Below, one piece after another: positions 1 to 5,901 of a stretch of 64,000 nucleotides of DNA; within the stretch, counting starts at the first letter, position 1, and each line of letters opens with the position of its first letter. Position numbers and translations under genes: made by a program. The notes under the pieces were generated by a model. It did not search any database and was not told the origin of the DNA. It saw only the letters and a program-made list of their open reading frames with translations. The stretch is from a virus: IMG/VR virus record IMGVR_UViG_3300020536_000010, positions 1-64,000 of that record, one strand, 5' to 3'.

Positions 1-63
1 AAGAGCCTCAACATCAACCCAAGCATACTCTGTGAAATACAACCATACTTTGTGAACCTTCAT
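1..63 (-). CDS. Small protein of unknown function, N-terminal part only
   Basis: Twenty-one codons of a minus-strand gene that runs off the left edge; it begins MKVHKVWLYF. The ATG at 63 is preceded at 7 nt by AAAGGA, the same leader layout as the minus-strand gene starting at 1001, and by the promoter cassette at 89-128. No family is recognised. The conserved promoter and ribosome-binding site are the main reason to call it real. Confidence 0.6.
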   Translation of the reverse strand, partial: MKVHKVWLYFTEYAWVDVEAL

Positions 64-88
64 TTATTTATCCTTTCTAACTATGATT

Positions 89-128
89 ACACTAACATAG
101 GGGTCTGACATTTTGCAAGCGACACGCC
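89..128 (-). promoter_or_regulatory. Minus-strand promoter cassette, copy A
   Basis: Read on the minus strand: GGCGTGTCGC (128-119), a -35-like TTGCAA (118-113), an 18-bp spacer containing GTCAGACCCC, and a -10-like TAGTGT (94-89). It lies 25 nt before the ATG at 63. The same order of elements recurs at 1030-1068 and 1332-1370, each ahead of a small gene. Confidence 0.6.
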
Positions 129-205
129 GTCTTTGTTATCATTTTGTTATAATTTCTGGGGATACTACATCTTGTGTCTTAAGATCCGATTTGACCACTA
201 CATCT

Positions 206-228
206 AGGGGCGGGCCGCAGCCGCCCCT
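206..228. other. GC-rich hairpin
   Basis: AGGGGCGG (206-213) and CCGCCCCT (221-228) are perfect inverted repeats around a 7-nt centre. No T-run follows on either strand, so it is not a typical intrinsic terminator. CCGCAG in the loop recurs at 573-578 and, inverted, at 1171-1176. Confidence 0.5.
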
Positions 229-240
229 GGGGTGGTATGC

Positions 241-274
241 CAGGTAGGCAGGGCTACCAGGTAGGTAGGGCTAT
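241..274. repeat. 17-bp tandem repeat, two copies
   Basis: Copies at 241-257 and 258-274 share CAGGTAGG-AGGGCTA with two mismatches. The core GGTAGGTAGG also occurs at 1341-1350, inside promoter cassette C. Confidence 0.6.
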
Positions 275-363
275 CTAGCAGTCACCCCTGGCGACACGCC
301 ACCACCCTCCACAAAAATGTCTGATGTCTATGCTAGATTTCTGGTGTTCGAGAAAGGAACCCT

Positions 364-513
364 ATGTCCACCACCACCCCCGCCCCTGCTTTTGTCACCA
401 TTGTTGTCCCAGTTGCCTGTGACCCACACTATGTTGTTGCCCTCTATGATGACAATGACCTACTTACGTCACTTTTCTGTGAGGATTGCAATGTTGAATA
501 TTTCCCAGAATAA
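364..513 (+). CDS. Small protein of unknown function (49 aa)
   Basis: Reads MSTTTPAPAF at the start and contains single cysteines at 19 and 39 plus Cys42 (FCEDC). The ATG is preceded by AAAGGA at 5 nt and the stop is embedded in an intrinsic terminator (504-528). An overlapping frame (317-541) is longer but has no Shine-Dalgarno and gives a low-complexity proline/leucine product, so this frame is preferred. Function unknown; it looks like one of the short early or host-takeover genes common at phage genome ends. Confidence 0.6.
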   Translation: MSTTTPAPAFVTIVVPVACDPHYVVALYDDNDLLTSLFCEDCNVEYFPE

Positions 514-528
514 TCTGGGGGATTTTTT
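504..528 (+). terminator. Intrinsic terminator after the 49-aa gene
   Basis: Stem CCCAGA (504-509) and TCTGGG (514-519) with a 4-nt loop, then GGA and six T residues. The stop codon of the 364-513 gene forms part of the loop. Confidence 0.65.
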
Positions 529-612
529 AATCTCTTCGTAAATTGGTGGCCCTCCCCACCCCCCCCCTGGGGCCGCAGCACGGGGATCCGACAAAGTCAA
601 ATCCGACACGCC

Positions 613-625
613 GTTATCTGATAAC
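613..625. promoter_or_regulatory. Palindrome GTTATCTGATAAC, possible operator
   Basis: A perfect 6-bp inverted repeat around one T, followed by another GATAAC at 631-636. CGTTATCTGA recurs at 5791-5800, just upstream of the small-RNA promoter. It sits next to CCGACACGCC (603-612), a variant of the cassette element. A binding site is inferred only from symmetry and recurrence. Confidence 0.3.
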
Positions 626-672
626 GATTAGATAACTAAGAAACCAACCTATTGCAAAAAGCAGGGTATCAA

Positions 673-831
673 TTATTTGTTGTTGTTGTACCAATGCACA
701 CTCTCCACTTTATAACCAAATTTTTCTAATCTAATTATGTATTTACCTACCTGTTTATCAGGAACATAGTTTCCAATATAGGTATCATAGTCTTTTCTCT
801 CAACGGCTACCCAACACATTCTCCAATTCAT
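673..831 (-). CDS. Small protein of unknown function (52 aa)
   Basis: Starts MNWRMCWVAVE and ends in an Asn-rich tail. The ATG overlaps the stop of the preceding minus-strand gene (ATGA arrangement at 828-831), so it is very probably translated by coupling in one two-gene operon from the promoter at 1030-1068. Rich in aromatic and basic residues, with no signal peptide or known motif. The tidy overlap is the main support. Confidence 0.6.
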   Translation of the reverse strand: MNWRMCWVAVERKDYDTYIGNYVPDKQVGKYIIRLEKFGYKVESVHWYNNNK

Positions 832-1001
832 GCTACAGTTCCAACCTCAACAACATCACCATTATCTAGCGTTGCTCTAAAGCCCTTGATTTCCTTCTTC
901 CAGAACTCAGTAGTGTAGTAGCCAATTACCTCAGCTGTTTGGTCTGGGTGAAATAGTGGGTTGATTACATGTCCGTCATTTAGAAATACCATTACGCTCA
1001 T
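828..1001 (-). CDS. Small protein of unknown function (57 aa)
   Basis: Starts MSVMVFLNDG and carries an acidic C-terminal half ending EVGTVA. The ATG at 1001 has AAAGGA 7 nt upstream and the promoter cassette B behind it. It overlaps the 52-aa gene by 4 nt. The composition suggests a small soluble beta-rich protein; no family is recognised. Confidence 0.65.
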   Translation of the reverse strand: MSVMVFLNDGHVINPLFHPDQTAEVIGYYTTEFWKKEIKGFRATLDNGDVVEVGTVA

Positions 1002-1029
1002 TTGTTTATCCTTTTCTTTAGTTAGTTAT

Positions 1030-1068
1030 ACATTAGCATTGGGGTCTGACATTATTGGGATACACGCC
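1030..1068 (-). promoter_or_regulatory. Minus-strand promoter cassette, copy B
   Basis: Read on the minus strand: GGCGTGTA (1068-1061), a weak -35 CCAATA (1058-1053), a 17-bp spacer with GTCAGACCCC, then -10 TAATGT (1035-1030). It drives the gene pair at 828-1001 and 673-831. Confidence 0.6.
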
Positions 1069-1180
1069 GTAAATTCTTATTGTAGATAATCACAATGTTT
1101 ATTGAGGAAACCTACAAATCTGGGGGAATATATGTTGTATCGTAAATTATTTGCCCCACTATATGTTGGGCTGCGGCTGT

Positions 1181-1206
1181 GGGGTCTGACCTTATTGCCA
1201 GACCCC
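1181..1206. other. Hairpin downstream of the 29-aa gene
   Basis: GGGGTCTG (1181-1188) pairs with CAGACCCC (1199-1206) across a 10-nt loop. On the minus strand it lies just after the stop codon at 1215. There is no T-run, so it could be an RNA-stabilising or weak termination hairpin. Confidence 0.45.
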
Positions 1207-1214
1207 GCTAGAGG

Positions 1215-1304
1215 CTAGAACCTAACTGGTCTGCTAGCCTTAGCAAGAAACTTTCTCATTGAGAATACCTTTGCTACTACTGGGGTCTTTACTGTTTTGT
1301 TCAT
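1215..1304 (-). CDS. Basic 29-aa peptide of unknown function
   Basis: Starts MNKTVKTPVV and ends in a Lys/Arg-rich tail (KASRPVRF). The ATG is preceded at 6 nt by AAGGA and by the best of the three promoter cassettes (1332-1370). There are about seven basic and no acidic residues, so it may bind nucleic acid or membrane; that is inference. It is very short, and support comes from promoter, ribosome-binding site and following hairpin. Confidence 0.5.
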   Translation of the reverse strand: MNKTVKTPVVAKVFSMRKFLAKASRPVRF

Positions 1305-1331
1305 TTTTTATCCTTATCTTTTGATACTTAT

Positions 1332-1370
1332 ACATTATTAGGTAGGTAGGACATTGTCAAGCGACACGCC
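1332..1370 (-). promoter_or_regulatory. Minus-strand promoter cassette, copy C (consensus-like)
   Basis: Read on the minus strand: GGCGTGTCGC (1370-1361), -35 TTGACA (1360-1355), exactly 17 bp, -10 TAATGT (1337-1332). This is the clearest vegetative-type promoter of the left region and serves the 29-aa gene at 1215-1304. Confidence 0.7.
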
Positions 1371-1523
1371 AAAGATTTTAGATAACATTTTTATAACGCA
1401 GGCCGTACGGGTGCTGGCAGTGTGCAGTCTAATTTCTTGCATTTTTTACAATAGATCCTGTATCGTACATCTTTACAAAATATTCAGATTTTTGATATTT
1501 TTGATTTTTTAGAAAATCCGCTG

Positions 1524-1541
1524 TGATAAAATTGGAGAATG
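1524..1541 (+). promoter_or_regulatory. Leaderless-type promoter of the 1539 oxygenase gene
   Basis: Extended -10 TGATAAAAT (1524-1532), then 6 nt, then ATG. Transcription would begin at or next to the A of the start codon. GGAG lies too close to the ATG to act as a normal Shine-Dalgarno. Confidence 0.55.
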
Positions 1542-2135
1542 GAAGACGGTAACCAAAAATACACAGAGCAAATTAAAATAGTTAAAAACTTTATAACCTC
1601 TGAAGAGGCAGATTTCTATTTGCAATATATAAACAATAATGATCATTTAATGAAAAGAAGCCGTCTATGTGGAGAAGCAAGCAAGGTATTAAAATTTGGA
1701 AAGCAAACTTATGAAAAATATACAACCAATAAAAATCTTTCAATTATTAGTGATATTGAGCCTATCGTAAGAAATAAAATTTTCCCCAAAGTGGAACAAA
1801 CAATTAGGGCAATTTATGCAAACGAAAAAGATCTATTTTTATCTGATATATATTTTGCAAAACAGTCTAGTGGTGGGTGGGTCCAGGAGCACTCTGATCA
1901 AGAAGGTGACGCTGCCTTACATGTAAAATATAGTGGCATTATTTATTTAAATGATGTGGAAAAAGGCGGGTCTTTGGTTTTTCCAAAATTAAATTATGAA
2001 TATTCTCCAAAAGCTGGAGACTTAGTAACATTTCCATCTGCTGGAGATCAATATGTGCATTTTGTAACTACAGTATACGAAGATAGATATACTTTGCCTG
2101 TTTGGGTAACGGAAGACGAATTTTGGAAACTATAA
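1539..2135 (+). CDS. 2OG-Fe(II) oxygenase, prolyl-4-hydroxylase-like
   Basis: A 198-residue protein of the double-stranded beta-helix dioxygenase superfamily, which couples decarboxylation of 2-oxoglutarate to hydroxylation of a substrate. The iron ligands are visible as H118-x-D120 (QEHSD) and H174 (YVHFV). R183 (EDRY) fits the 2OG carboxylate-binding position. The YLND-GG---FP signature after the first motif is shared with the other oxygenases of the window. It has no signal peptide, so it should act in the cytoplasm. It sits alone ahead of a tiny Cys-rich gene and convergent to the methyltransferase operon, with its own leaderless promoter. The substrate is unknown. Confidence 0.88.
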   Translation: MEDGNQKYTEQIKIVKNFITSEEADFYLQYINNNDHLMKRSRLCGEASKVLKFGKQTYEKYTTNKNLSIISDIEPIVRNKIFPKVEQTIRAIYANEKDLFLSDIYFAKQSSGGWVQEHSDQEGDAALHVKYSGIIYLNDVEKGGSLVFPKLNYEYSPKAGDLVTFPSAGDQYVHFVTTVYEDRYTLPVWVTEDEFWKL

Positions 2136-2140
2136 TACGC

Positions 2141-2155
2141 TATAATATTTATATG
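2141..2155 (+). promoter_or_regulatory. Leaderless-type promoter of the 23-aa peptide
   Basis: TATAAT (2141-2146), 6 nt, ATG at 2153. A second TATAAT at 2131-2136 overlaps the stop codon of the upstream gene. Confidence 0.5.
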
Positions 2156-2224
2156 CGTATTATTCACAAAATGGCATGTGGCTGCAATAACAACTGCCCA
2201 TGCAAGCTTCCTGAGCCTAAGTAG
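2153..2224 (+). CDS. Cys-rich 23-aa peptide
   Basis: The product carries CGCNNNCPC, i.e. C-x-C-x3-C-x-C, between a basic N-terminus and a KLPEPK tail. The start at 2153 lies exactly 6 nt after TATAAT, like other leaderless genes here; an in-frame ATG at 2171 would give a 17-aa form. Four cysteines in nine residues suggest a metal-binding (metallothionein-like) or redox mini-protein. Its last 8 bp overlap the convergent methyltransferase gene. It may be real or chance; the promoter spacing is the main support. Confidence 0.45.
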   Translation: MRIIHKMACGCNNNCPCKLPEPK

Positions 2225-3530
2225 CCTTTCTCATTCTGATATAGGTAATAACAGAGTACTTGGTTCCTTCTTCAATCTTTGATATGCTATATTCATAGCC
2301 CTTTACTGAAGGCAAAATAACAACTTCATTTGCATTTGGCTTATAGGTCAAATTAAGCTCTGGGAACTCCAGGGCACCTCCTGAATAATCATCATTCAAA
2401 AAGTACATTATGGTAATAGCGTTTGTATCTTGATTACTACTTAATGGAAAAGATGTGCCTGTGCTATATTTCATAAGCCCTATTTGGTCATGAAGTTTTT
2501 GTGGCAATGCATTTGATTCAATATAGTCTTTTTCAACAAATCCCATAAATCCAGCAGTAACCAAAGCAATTCTTTCCTCAAATGTAACCGAAAAGTCGTT
2601 TGGATCCTTAAATTCTTGGGGGTATGGGAATGACATAGTCTGAACATAGCTTCCAGATATCATTTCCATATTCCACTCAGCCATTCCAGCATAAGTCATT
2701 TGCTCAACGTAAGGAATTAGTTGTTCGTATCCTGGTATAACATTCTTATATACAACTATTCCAGGTGCTAGATCTTCTTTTTCAATTGTTGGTGTATATG
2801 CCTGCTCTGTATTACTCATTTCTTTTCCTTCCAAATTTTTGGCTTTTCTTATACGCTCTTTTGCAATCCTGACTTGATCTTCTGACACGTCATTATAAAT
2901 AAAGTTTCTATTTAGGTTTATACAGGCGTGTGCCACCGATCCAGTACCACCCATTATATCAGCAACCGTGTCCCCTTCTTCGGAAAAGTGGCTAACTATA
3001 ATATTACAAAAATCTAGTGGAGTTGAATCGCCTGTATGGCCCTCTATGTTAATTAATTCTGCATCTAGCTGCCAAGGAATATCAATTATCATTTTTTCAA
3101 GTTCTTTGAATTTTGGACTTCCTTTGCTAAAATGCAAAAAATATACTTGAGTTTTATTATGTTTGATTTTGCTACGCTCATTATTGTTTGGCATATTGCC
3201 GTATTCCCAAATAATTGGGTGATGTGGCAATAGACTGGTTTCTTTAATTACAGAACTTATAAAATAATACAGCAGTGGTTGTGAAAGTATTCCTATAAGA
3301 ATAGAACCAGTGGGTTTTAAAGCATGCTCCATATGCTTCATAACCTTTACTAGGCGGTCAAGATACTCTTCCTGACTTCCATTAGCCATTTGTTGTTCAT
3401 AATTTCCATATTCTCCAACAGGAGCCTCACGTCCACTATTTAGTGTGCCATAATACGGCGGTAGTGTAAAAAATAAATCCACAGACTCTTTTTCTAAAAA
3501 AATCTCTGTAGCATCCTTACAATAAAACAC
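2217..3530 (-). CDS. DNA methyltransferase fused to a degenerate 2OG oxygenase domain
   Basis: Residues 1-235 look like a beta-class DNA amino-methyltransferase (N6-adenine or N4-cytosine). The catalytic motif TLPPYY (22-27) comes first and the AdoMet-binding motif DIMGGTGS (191-198) comes later, as is known for that class. DIM replaces the more usual DPF. Residues about 250-437 match the oxygenase family that begins LAPGIV, but aligned with the intact 11146 protein both ligands of HxD become S364 and N366 and the distal His becomes Y414. All three iron ligands are therefore lost, while the YFLND-GG---FP frame and K424 remain. The GTG start abuts the stop of the zinc-ribbon gene, implying coupling. 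An in-frame ATG at 2819 with AAGGA could yield the C-terminal half alone. Confidence 0.8.
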   Translation of the reverse strand: MFYCKDATEIFLEKESVDLFFTLPPYYGTLNSGREAPVGEYGNYEQQMANGSQEEYLDRLVKVMKHMEHALKPTGSILIGILSQPLLYYFISSVIKETSLLPHHPIIWEYGNMPNNNERSKIKHNKTQVYFLHFSKGSPKFKELEKMIIDIPWQLDAELINIEGHTGDSTPLDFCNIIVSHFSEEGDTVADIMGGTGSVAHACINLNRNFIYNDVSEDQVRIAKERIRKAKNLEGKEMSNTEQAYTPTIEKEDLAPGIVVYKNVIPGYEQLIPYVEQMTYAGMAEWNMEMISGSYVQTMSFPYPQEFKDPNDFSVTFEERIALVTAGFMGFVEKDYIESNALPQKLHDQIGLMKYSTGTSFPLSSNQDTNAITIMYFLNDDYSGGALEFPELNLTYKPNANEVVILPSVKGYEYSISKIEEGTKYSVITYIRMRKAT

Positions 3531-3728
3531 TTACCATTTTCCTATCGGGCACTGAGCTTGAACAAGTGTAGTCTTAAGCTTCATAAAACATCCACATTTC
3601 CTGCACTTAACAAGTCTTTTATTAAACCATGGGCATGTATTGCATATGGCTAGGCGGGATTCAATAAGTTCTTTGTCAGATCTAGGTTGGTTTGGATCAA
3701 ACAAATCAAAGAAGGTTACGTCTCCCAC
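3531..3728 (-). CDS. Zinc-ribbon-like mini-protein (65 aa)
   Basis: Contains C-x2-CPWF, then C-x2-CGCFM and a C-terminal CPIGKW, the pattern of a compact zinc-binding fold. It is clearly paralogous to the 78-aa protein at 10910-11146 (both share KCGCFM, the TT/TK-L spacing and the CP-GKW end). In both places the gene directly precedes an oxygenase of the LAPGIV type, so the pair probably works together. The GTG start at 3728 is chosen because TATAAT lies 7 nt upstream. Role unknown; a partner or adaptor of the oxygenase is inference. Confidence 0.75.
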   Translation of the reverse strand: MGDVTFFDLFDPNQPRSDKELIESRLAICNTCPWFNKRLVKCRKCGCFMKLKTTLVQAQCPIGKW

Positions 3729-3744
3729 AGATAATATTATAGCA
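3728..3744 (-). promoter_or_regulatory. Leaderless-type promoter with GTG start
   Basis: On the minus strand TGCTATAAT (3744-3736) is followed by 7 nt and GTG at 3728. TTGACA occurs about 15 bp upstream of the -10 (read through 3762-3757), a short but plausible -35. Confidence 0.55.
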
Positions 3745-3843
3745 TAGGGGGCTTATTGTCAATACCTGGCATATTAGGTATATTTGCACATATTAGCACA
3801 TATTGTGGTTTGTTGTGCATGGTATCTCTATATACCGCCGAAT

Positions 3844-4083
3844 TTAATTTAAAACCCTATTCATTATTTTACTGTATATAGATTTTTCTAGAGCTAAAAG
3901 GTCTATGTCGTTTTTGGCAGCGAACTTAATTACCTCTTCTTTTGCCAAATCTGCCAAATCCTCACGCATATATTCCAATCGCTCGTAAAAATTTTCTAAA
4001 TATTTTTCTTCAATATGTGGGCCATCACAATCCCAGCTGCTAACGCAAAATGGGCATAAATACTTTCCGTCATTAAGTCTCAT
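3844..4083 (-). CDS. Small CPFC-containing protein of unknown function (79 aa)
   Basis: An N-terminal CPFC (about residues 10-13) and a nearby Cys19 suggest a partial zinc-knuckle or redox pair. The remainder is acidic and helical, with Glu/Leu-rich heptad-like spacing (ENFYERLEYMREDLADLAKE). It overlaps the end of the upstream hydroxylase gene by 11 nt, so it is the third gene of the minus-strand unit read from 5306. No family is recognised. Confidence 0.6.
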   Translation of the reverse strand: MRLNDGKYLCPFCVSSWDCDGPHIEEKYLENFYERLEYMREDLADLAKEEVIKFAAKNDIDLLALEKSIYSKIMNRVLN

Positions 4084-4669
4084 CTAAGAACCTTATTCCT
4101 TGTAGATATTCTTCTGGAAGCACATCCAACAAAAGATGAATCCTATGATCTTTTCCGTTATTTCTTACACTATGATAATTTATATTATTAAGTTCATACA
4201 ATTTACCTACTTCAAGGTTTCTTGCTTCGGATCCCGCACTAAATATTACATGCTCATTAGTTTTGATTGGAATATGAAATCTTCTAGCGGTATATAAAAC
4301 ATCTGACCTATCCTTATGTGTACGAATTCTGCCTCCTGGTTTTAAGCTAATCAGCTCCGAACGGATTAATTTACCGCCTACAAGCTGTTCTAGCTTATTT
4401 ACCAAATTCTGATATTCCGCTTTTGCATACTCGTTTACAAATTTTCTGCTAGTTATACAGTCTATTGGAGAACCGATTCCATGAGCATAGTCTAAGGATG
4501 TTAGCTCAATTGCAAAGGTATCCTTGTGAGTAGGATGAGTTTCTTGTCTAGTAGTATTTAGTAACCACTCTTCGTAATAAGACAAAATTTCTTTTTTTAT
4601 ATTAGATATTGAGACCTCACCAAATTCCATAAAATTCCAATTATCACGTTTGTTTTTTAAGGTACTCAT
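4073..4669 (-). CDS. Aspartyl/asparaginyl beta-hydroxylase-like 2OG oxygenase
   Basis: 198 residues with a single beta-helix oxygenase core. H118-x-D120 (RTHKD), distal H166 (NYHSV) and R176 (DHRIHLLLDV) fit the iron and 2OG ligands of the aspartyl/asparaginyl hydroxylase family, which differs from the prolyl-hydroxylase type of the other paralogues. The ATG at 4669 is preferred to an upstream TTG because GGAGG lies just before it. It overlaps the sulfotransferase-like gene by 26 nt and the next gene by 11 nt, so the three are one operon. The substrate is unknown; a protein or small metabolite is possible. Confidence 0.75.
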   Translation of the reverse strand: MSTLKNKRDNWNFMEFGEVSISNIKKEILSYYEEWLLNTTRQETHPTHKDTFAIELTSLDYAHGIGSPIDCITSRKFVNEYAKAEYQNLVNKLEQLVGGKLIRSELISLKPGGRIRTHKDRSDVLYTARRFHIPIKTNEHVIFSAGSEARNLEVGKLYELNNINYHSVRNNGKDHRIHLLLDVLPEEYLQGIRFLDET

Positions 4670-5306
4670 ACGCCTCCAGATCAAACGAATTTAATTCTGT
4701 TATCAAGTTATTATACTTGCTTCTTAACCTATCCTTAATAGGTCTAGACTGATTTATTTTATTACCGACTATTTTAACACCTAGAATATCACTAATTTTA
4801 TCATATCTATTAGTATCATCAAAATCTATTAATATTGTTTTATTTTTTTCTATAGTTTTTGAAAAAGATAAAATATCTGTATCGTAGTTTTTTACGAACC
4901 AACAACTTTCTGCTCTATATAATAGGTTTGATATATTATCATTATATTTTTCTATATCTATTTCACCAGTTAAAAATTTTGAATTAATATTTACAAAGTT
5001 TTCTATTTTTCCAGTATCTATATACATTTCAATTAATTCGGAAAATGTTAAATGTGGATAATGTCCAAGATGATAACTAATATAGCTAAATGTTAAGTCT
5101 ACTGGATTTCTAAATATTGCAAAATTAACGTCTGTATCTTTTATTGGAGTAGTTGCAAAATGACCACTGACAATATCATATTCAGAAAAGTTATTTGGAA
5201 GTTTACGGTTATGTCTGGAAAAAATATTACCAGGCAGACTATGAACTGCAAATTCTCTTATAAATATACCACTAGTTCTGGGTATGTGCAAATGATAAAC
5301 AGACAT
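4644..5306 (-). CDS. Sulfotransferase-like protein
   Basis: The N-terminus HIPRTSG (7-13) matches the 5'-phosphosulfate loop of PAPS-dependent sulfotransferases (typical form HIPKTGGT). GHF (48-50) and FRNPVDLTFSYISY (65-78) match the 3'-phosphate-binding segment (typical R-D/N-P). Such enzymes move sulfate from PAPS to carbohydrate or other hydroxyls. At 220 aa it is near the minimal length of the family. Ser12 replaces the second glycine of the typical loop, so activity is uncertain. It leads the minus-strand operon with a -10-like TACAAT 7 nt before its ATG. A role in glycan or small-molecule modification is inference. Confidence 0.65.
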   Translation of the reverse strand: MSVYHLHIPRTSGIFIREFAVHSLPGNIFSRHNRKLPNNFSEYDIVSGHFATTPIKDTDVNFAIFRNPVDLTFSYISYHLGHYPHLTFSELIEMYIDTGKIENFVNINSKFLTGEIDIEKYNDNISNLLYRAESCWFVKNYDTDILSFSKTIEKNKTILIDFDDTNRYDKISDILGVKIVGNKINQSRPIKDRLRSKYNNLITELNSFDLEAYEYLKKQT

Positions 5307-5319
5307 ACTATATATTGTA
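5306..5319 (-). promoter_or_regulatory. Leaderless-type promoter of the sulfotransferase-like gene
   Basis: TACAAT on the minus strand (5319-5314), 7 nt, ATG at 5306. It lies back to back with the plus-strand -10 at 5340-5345. Confidence 0.45.
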
Positions 5320-5339
5320 CCAAAATTAAAAAAAGCCCA

Positions 5340-5357
5340 TATAATAATCTTATTATG
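5340..5357 (+). promoter_or_regulatory. Candidate promoter of the small membrane protein gene
   Basis: TATAAT (5340-5345) lies 9 nt before the ATG at 5355, with no Shine-Dalgarno, so the message would be leaderless or nearly so. Confidence 0.4.
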
Positions 5358-5594
5358 TCAATTGAATCATGGATCGGCATTATAGTCGGAATTTCAACAA
5401 TAATTACCTCAACTGGTCTAGGAGTTCGCTGGCTCGTAAGGCATTATTTTGCAGAAATTAAATCTGAGCTTAAGCCCAATAGTGGATCAAGCATTAAAGA
5501 CCAGGTAACAAGACTTGAAGACAGAACAGAAAAGCTTGAAGAGAAGCTAGATAAGCTATATGATACTCTTTTAGACCATATAGCTCGTAAATAA
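5355..5594 (+). CDS. Small membrane protein with coiled coil (holin-like candidate)
   Basis: 79 residues. One hydrophobic segment (about 6-29) is followed by a charged linker and a coiled-coil-like tail (about 48-75, RLEDRTEKLEEKLDKLYDTL). This layout, one transmembrane helix plus a cytoplasmic coiled coil, is seen in many small phage membrane proteins, including holin-type proteins. The start at 5355 is chosen because the hydrophobic stretch then begins near residue 6, whereas a longer frame upstream would overlap the divergent promoter. It is far from the lysins at 11.7-12.9 kb, so holin is only one option. Confidence 0.6.
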   Translation: MSIESWIGIIVGISTIITSTGLGVRWLVRHYFAEIKSELKPNSGSSIKDQVTRLEDRTEKLEEKLDKLYDTLLDHIARK

Positions 5595-5805
5595 TATATA
5601 TAATATATAAACTATCTAGATATAAAGATATAGTGTATAATATATATAAATATTAAATATATTAAATAATTAAAGAATATATATGCTACCAGATATTTGT
5701 CCAAAATACAAGTTAAATTTGATAACTCTTTTATAACAATTTTATAAACTTTATATAACAAGCCTTTATTTACTTGATTTTTTATAATTTCGTTATCTGA
5801 TTTGA
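5595..5805. other. Very AT-rich intergenic stretch
   Basis: Runs of TATA/ATAT repeats with no open frame worth calling and no ribosome-binding site. Numerous TATAAT-like hexamers here are not interpretable because the composition is almost pure A and T. The region ends at CGTTATCTGA (5791-5800) before the small-RNA promoter. Confidence 0.5.
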
Positions 5806-5811
5806 TATAAT
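5803..5811 (+). promoter_or_regulatory. Extended -10 promoter of the putative small RNA
   Basis: TGATATAAT (5803-5811). By the 6-nt rule seen at leaderless genes, transcription should start at 5818, the first base of the hairpin stem. No clear -35 is visible. Confidence 0.55.
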
Positions 5812-5817
5812 AGGTTT

Positions 5818-5871
5818 GCTAGTACTTAGAGTTGTCTCTCATACCCACACTACTTTAAGTACTAGCTTTTT
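5818..5871 (+). ncRNA. Putative 50-nt hairpin RNA
   Basis: An 11-bp perfect stem (GCTAGTACTTA at 5818-5828 with TAAGTACTAGC at 5856-5866) encloses a 27-nt pyrimidine-rich loop and is followed directly by five T residues. With its own extended -10 six bases upstream, the unit reads as a self-contained promoter, hairpin and terminator, ending before the next promoter at 5887. Alternatives are a plain terminator or an attenuator with a large loop. Target and function unknown. Confidence 0.5.
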
Positions 5872-5886
5872 ATTTATATTAGTAGG

Positions 5887-5901
5887 TATAATAATACTAT
5901 G
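5887..5901 (+). promoter_or_regulatory. Leaderless-type promoter of the 5899 gene
   Basis: TATAAT (5887-5892), 6 nt, ATG at 5899. Confidence 0.6.

Larger units (their letters stand above)
64..363. other. Intergenic control region with GC-rich island
   Basis: No convincing gene lies here. The stretch holds a minus-strand promoter (89-128), an orphan plus-strand extended -10 (TGTTATAAT at 145-153), a strong GC hairpin (206-228), a 17-bp tandem repeat (241-274) and a second copy of GCGACACGCC (291-300). The GC richness of about 186-310 contrasts sharply with the AT-rich remainder of the window. Confidence 0.6.

Noticed and set aside
317-541. 74-aa open frame rich in proline and leucine
   Set aside because: No ribosome-binding site and low-complexity product; the frame at 364-513 has AAAGGA, a normal amino-acid mix and a terminator at its stop.
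1380-1538. Possible tRNA or structured RNA
   Set aside because: No T-loop consensus or cloverleaf could be drawn; only promoter-like AT-rich sequence leads to the 1539 gene.
5595-5800. Many TATAAT-like hexamers as promoters
   Set aside because: The stretch is almost pure A and T, so the hexamer is expected by chance; only those with correct spacing to a start or hairpin were kept.
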